DNA of 64,000 nt, taken from NCBI RefSeq assembly GCF_003086295.3, contig NC_092045.1, positions 94,626,693-94,690,692 of the forward strand, read 5' to 3'. Shown here piece after piece: positions 60,294 to 64,000 of the stretch; within the stretch, counting starts at the first letter, position 1, and the number at the start of each line of letters is the position of its first letter. Source of the stretch: Arachis hypogaea. Taxonomy: Eukaryota > Streptophyta > Magnoliopsida > Fabales > Fabaceae. A program made the position numbers and the translations under genes. The notes beneath the pieces were generated by a model that worked only from the letters and a program-made list of their open reading frames with translations, was not told the DNA's origin and made no database searches.

Positions 60294-60589
60294 ATAATAT
60301 TCATGGTTCTGAAAATCGAACCGGACCGGCCGGTTCAATTGGATTAATTGGAAATCGGTCACCAAACTAATTCGGTTAGGCCTAAAAATTGTTTAGCAAA
60401 AAATCGGTTATAGAACCTATCGAACCGGTAGTTAATCGGTGAACCGACAGAACCGTCCGATTTTTTGGTAGATTTTCGATTCGGAAATAAACCCTCCTAA
60501 ACGCAGCGTTTTGTCCCTTAAATTAAAAAAAAAAAACGCAAAACGATAAAACTGAAGTAGTGAACCCTAAATCAAACGCAGCTCCCATT

Positions 60590-61010
60590 ATTCTTCTTCT
60601 TTCCAGAGCCACAAACTCATCTCCTCTCTTCTCTTCTCTGAGAACCATAGAAGCCACCGCAGCCCCCAATCGTGCAGCCACCCCATCCCGCCGCCACAGC
60701 ATTCTGCAGCCACCGTGTCGTTGTCATCGCCGAGCTCGCCTTCTCTTTGTTCGCCGGTGTTGCGTTCTCTATCGTCGCTGTTACAGCCCCCATTTGTTCT
60801 TCTTCTTCACAGGGCCACAAAGTCATCTCCTTTCCTCTTTTCTCTGAGAACCATAGAAGCCACCGCAGTCCCTAATTGCACAGCCACCGCATCCCGCCGC
60901 CACAGCATCCCGCAGCCACCGCGTCGTTGTCATCGCCGAGCTCGCCTTCTCTCTGTTCGCCGGTGTTGCATCCTCTGTCGTTGCCGTTGCTCGCCTTCCA
61001 CCTCGCTGCC
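60590..61010 (+). repeat. About 205-bp direct duplication
   Basis: Two copies (about 60590-60790 and 60793-61000) share CTGAGAACCATAGAAGCCAC, GTCGTTGTCATCGCCGAGCT and TTCGCCGGTGTTGC. Open frames here are proline/serine/arginine-rich and differ between copies. A good splice donor, CCGGTAAGTAA, ends the block near 61009. Confidence 0.87.
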
Positions 61011-61228
61011 GGTAAGTAATAATTTGTTCGCAGTTTCGCACTTCACAGCCATCTCCTTGGCGTCTGCTTGCTGGTTTAGGGTTTAGCAATGATTTCTGAT
61101 AATACTTGTTATTTGTTTCAAATTGATTTGCTTATTAGCTGAATTTCTGAGGTTATTGTTTGTTGATTTAAGTTTTACTGTGGAGTTTGCTGAGTTAATT
61201 TCGTTCATAATTTTCTAAAATTTTATTC

Positions 61229-61966
61229 TTGAGTTGCTGTTTTTTCTGTTGTGTTCTGAGTTGGGGTGAGTTATTGGTTTTATCTTCCAACTACTTAGTT
61301 GGCATGACTCCATCATGTTTGGGAAGCTTTAGTCAATCTCTTCAATATTTGTCGCTCGCAGGGAACAAACTGACTGGAAATATTCCTCAAACTTATGTGA
61401 AAGGAAATGCCCTTCACTGGATTGATTTTAGTTCTAACAAGTTGTATGGTCAATTACCAAGAGCACTTGTCAATTGCAGAATGCTAGAGTTTCTTGATGT
61501 GAGACATAACCATTTCAATGACTCATTTTCTTTCTGGTTAGGATCTCTTTCTAAGTTAAAGGTTCTTTCTTTACGTGATGATCAATTTTACAGAGTTATA
61601 ATGTGTCCATTGAAATACACATTTCCCCAACTTCGAATCATTAATCTCTCTCAAAATACTTTCTCAACAAAATTAACATCGAAAATAATCATGTGCTTCA
61701 AATCGATGATCATATCCAACAAAAGACAACTGTATTTCAAGAACGTGATTTTTAGTAAGAATATGTTGATAGATATTGATTTGTCTTCATTTTCATTGTC
61801 CAACAAAGGAGTTGTCATGGATTATCTTGGGGGTCAATACCTTTGCAGCCATGAAGTACCTGTTTGGAAGTTGAAACAATGTTGGCATGGACTAAAATAT
61901 TTGTGGTTTGTCCTTGTCCAATTGGCAATTAGTATGAAAATTATGGTAAATGGTTCGATAGTTTAG
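61229..61966 (+). pseudogene. Captured LRR fragment of a receptor-like protein
   Basis: The open frame contains consecutive extracellular LRRs: SLQYLSLAGNKLTGNIPQTY, then LHWIDFSSNKLYGQLPRALV, then MLEFLDVRHNHFNDSFSFWL, KLKVLSLRDDQFYRVIMCP and LRIINLSQNTFSTKLTSKII. The wording (NCRMLEFLDVRHN, FWLGSL) is that of Cf/RLP-type plant immune receptors. Only about six repeats remain. The signal peptide, the rest of the LRR domain and the membrane helix are missing. After about residue 150 the frame no longer follows LRR spacing. It sits inside a hAT element, so it is a captured piece. A chimeric transcript is possible because of the upstream splice donor. Confidence 0.82.
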
Positions 61967-62170
61967 GTGTTTTGTTAAATTTTTTGAATTAATTTTATTA
62001 ATGATTGATGATGTTTTTTTAAATATTTGAAGTTATATATTTAATTTTTAATAATTTTATTTAATATTTAATAAAATCGGTTGAATTCCAGTTGAATTCT
62101 AGTCGAACCAGTGAATCAGTCACTCTACCGGTTCATTGATCGGTTCGGTTCTCGCAACCTTGATAATATC

Positions 62171-62660
62171 ACTCTACACATATTTTTTTTTCAAAAAATG
62201 TCATTTTTTATTTTTGGTTATTTATTCAAAAAATAAAATATTTTTTCAAAATTTAAAAAATTTTAATCAGACCCAACTATTTAAATAATTTATTTAAACG
62301 ATTTATATTATCGGTCTAAACAATCCCAATTTATTGTAAAGTAACCGTTTACATGCATTATTTAGACAAATTACAATTGATTATAGATTTTTAAATTATT
62401 AAAAAGTATTTTGTCTTTATACAATTATACAAATAGTTAAAGATCGATAATAACATTAATTTTTTTATATTGTATGTTTGTATTAATTTGTAAAAAAATT
62501 AATTTTTTTTATATTATATGTTTGTATTAATTTGTAAAAAAAATAAATGATATTATCAAATAGAAGTGACAATATAATTTATTTTTAGTGTTAATACATT
62601 GTTGAAAAGAAAAGTAGTGTTGAATCTTTATGTATCTATTTAAATAGAGATAATATTTAA
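62171..62660. other. AT-rich spacer
   Basis: AT-rich sequence with a short direct duplication (TTTTTTATATTATATGTTTG-like phrases near 62463 and 62505). No gene. Confidence 0.55.
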
Positions 62661-63151
62661 AGTGGTTTCGCAATTTGTAGTTAGGTCTCAATGTTGTCTA
62701 TAAATTTAAAATTGTCTTAAATTTATCTTTCAACTTAATATCGGTCGTCCCTGAAATACTTTTTGGTGACGAAATGATGACGTAATTGGACGAAGGTCAA
62801 GTTAAAGGCCACGCTAAACTGGTAAAATGTTGTCGTTTCATTTTTGGCGTCTAAATAGAATATAAACGACATATGTTTAGGGTATTTATTTTGAGAGGTT
62901 TTAATATGTTAGAGTCAAAACCTCTTAAAATACTCTAAAAGACATCGTTTATGTTCTATTTGAACGCAAAAAATAAAACAACGATATTTTATTAGTCCAC
63001 CGTAATTTTTAACGTGGTTTTCATCCAACTACATCATTATTTTATTATCAAAAAATATCTCAAAAACAATCGTTGTTAAATTAAAGGACAATTTAGAATA
63101 ATTTTAAATTTAAGAATAATATTAAAACTTGATTAATTCAAAAACCACCTT
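62661..63151. mobile_element. Foldback element (MULE-like MITE)
   Basis: About 490 bp forming one long imperfect hairpin. The left arm AGTGGTTTCGCAATTTG pairs with the right arm (other strand AAGGTGGTTTTTGAATTA), and landmarks such as TAAATTTAAAATT, GACGTAATTGGACGAA, AAATAGAA(T/C)ATAAACGA and GAGGTTTT recur inverted in order. No coding. The TSD is not clean (GAGATAATA against GAGTTGTAT at best). Confidence 0.8.
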
Positions 63152-64000
63152 GAGTTGTATTAATTCATTTAAATGATGTCAATAATTAGATAACATACGA
63201 ATGATATAAAATATTATCTAAGAAAAATCCGGTACCTTCTTTCATCATATAAACTATTTTTTTAATCAATTATATTACCTTAACATAATTGCATCTTTTT
63301 ATGGTCCAAGTGACTTAATTAGTATTTTGATTGATTATATTGTTTTAGATTCTTTCATCATTAAGCATGCTATTTGTCAAGATCTGTCATGTGTTTAGCA
63401 GTGCGAAATTTAAATATATAGGCGTTCTATTCTATGTTAAATTTTTTTGTCATCAATATAAAAAGAAAAAAAGAGATTCCCTCAACAAGAGACACATCAA
63501 CTTTGTCTTCATTCTAAGAAGATTATTCATTTCTTTAGGATGTGTTTTGAGTTTGGTTTTGAAGAGGTTGGAGAGAAGAAAAATATTTTGAAGAGTTAAC
63601 TATGTTCACAGTTTTATTATTCATAAATGGTGAGAATTTTTGTTAGTCTTTAAATTCCTCCAAAACCCCATTTTTGTTGTAAAATAAATAAAATATATAC
63701 TAAATATTATTGTAAAATAAATAAAAAATATACTAAATATAAAAGTACGAGTAAAAAATCTAGTATTACTATTAGCTAATATAATAATCTCAATATAATA
63801 AGAATAATTTATATATCTATAATAAGAGAGAGAAGTGTTAGCAATGTAGAAGAGTATTATAGTAAAAGGAGAGAGAAATGTTTTTTTTATTGCTGTGTGT
63901 TACATAGAGAGACTTAAGCTTTCTATTTATAGATGTTCATGATGTAGCTTTTCCAAATTCTTATTAAATGTACACTTTCTTGGAAAAACTGAATCGCCCA
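63152..64000. other. AT-rich end of window
   Basis: A short open frame at 63367-63591 has no family resemblance. TAAAATAAATAAAATATATACTAAAT-type phrases repeat near 63680-63740. Nothing else recognised. Confidence 0.5.

Larger units (their letters stand above)
60302..62162. mobile_element. hAT element carrying an LRR gene fragment (Pack-hAT)
   Basis: The left end CATGGTTCTGAAAATCGAAC and the right end (other strand) CAAGGTTGCGAGAACCGAAC are inverted relatives, followed at both ends by many CGGTT/AACCGG motifs. The 8-bp flanks ATAATATT (60294-60301) and ATAATATC (62163-62170) differ by one base. TIRs, subterminal motifs and an 8-bp TSD fit hAT. There is no transposase. The interior holds a GC-richer duplicated region and a receptor-like-protein fragment. 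Confidence 0.87.

Noticed and set aside
60560..61089. Pro/Ser/Arg-rich frames on both strands
   Set aside because: They arise from a 205-bp duplication, and the frames differ between copies, so coding is unlikely.
61229..61966. Intact disease-resistance receptor gene
   Set aside because: Only about six LRRs remain, without signal peptide or membrane helix, and the fragment is enclosed by hAT ends.

Overview
This looks like a nuclear window from a legume, most likely peanut (Arachis). The clue is LTRs that begin TGATGAGCGGATAATTTA and carry GGCGTTTAACGCC palindromes, a pattern I associate with Arachis FIDEL-type Ty3-gypsy elements. The species call is inference. The DNA is AT-rich and packed with transposable elements. 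I see only one gene that looks intact, an intronless CBL-interacting protein kinase (CIPK) at 56507-57859. I found no tRNA, rRNA or CRISPR array.

Left part (1-5200): two long-TIR Mutator-like elements, each with a perfect 9-bp target-site duplication (TSD) and each carrying host-gene pieces. The first (997-2081) holds an IQD (calmodulin-binding IQ67-domain) fragment. The second (2685-3995) holds a GH17 beta-1,3-glucanase fragment on one strand and an R2R3-MYB fragment on the other.

Middle part (about 5200-34200): a nest of insertions. An old LTR-like repeat ('family X', copy X1) contains a chloroplast ndhH fragment and was then split by a 25.6-kb Tat-lineage Ty3-gypsy element (7413-33050, minus strand). 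That element has gag, protease, RT, two RNase H domains, integrase and an opposite-strand accessory ORF. It was itself hit by X3 (28233-31824, TSD TTGTA) and by a FIDEL-like element without RT or integrase (15013-26928, TSD GTCGG). The FIDEL-like element was in turn hit by X2 (19387-21944, TSD AGCAA).

Right-middle part (34200-55160): RPA/DUF223-like remnants, a TRIM-like mini retrotransposon with an internal minisatellite, a hAT element sitting in a 203-bp tandem repeat and holding a solo LTR, a 5'-truncated LINE, a foldback MITE, and a decayed Ty1-copia element (46543-55158). The 5' LTR of the copia element was hit by X4, and X4 was hit by a FIDEL-type solo LTR (TSD GTTAT).

Right part (55160-64000): the CIPK gene with about 1.3 kb of upstream DNA, a MITE-like repeat, a hAT element (60302-62162) carrying a receptor-like-protein LRR fragment, and another foldback element. 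Apart from the kinase, nothing here forms a pathway. The coding pieces are transposon proteins or captured or transferred gene fragments.
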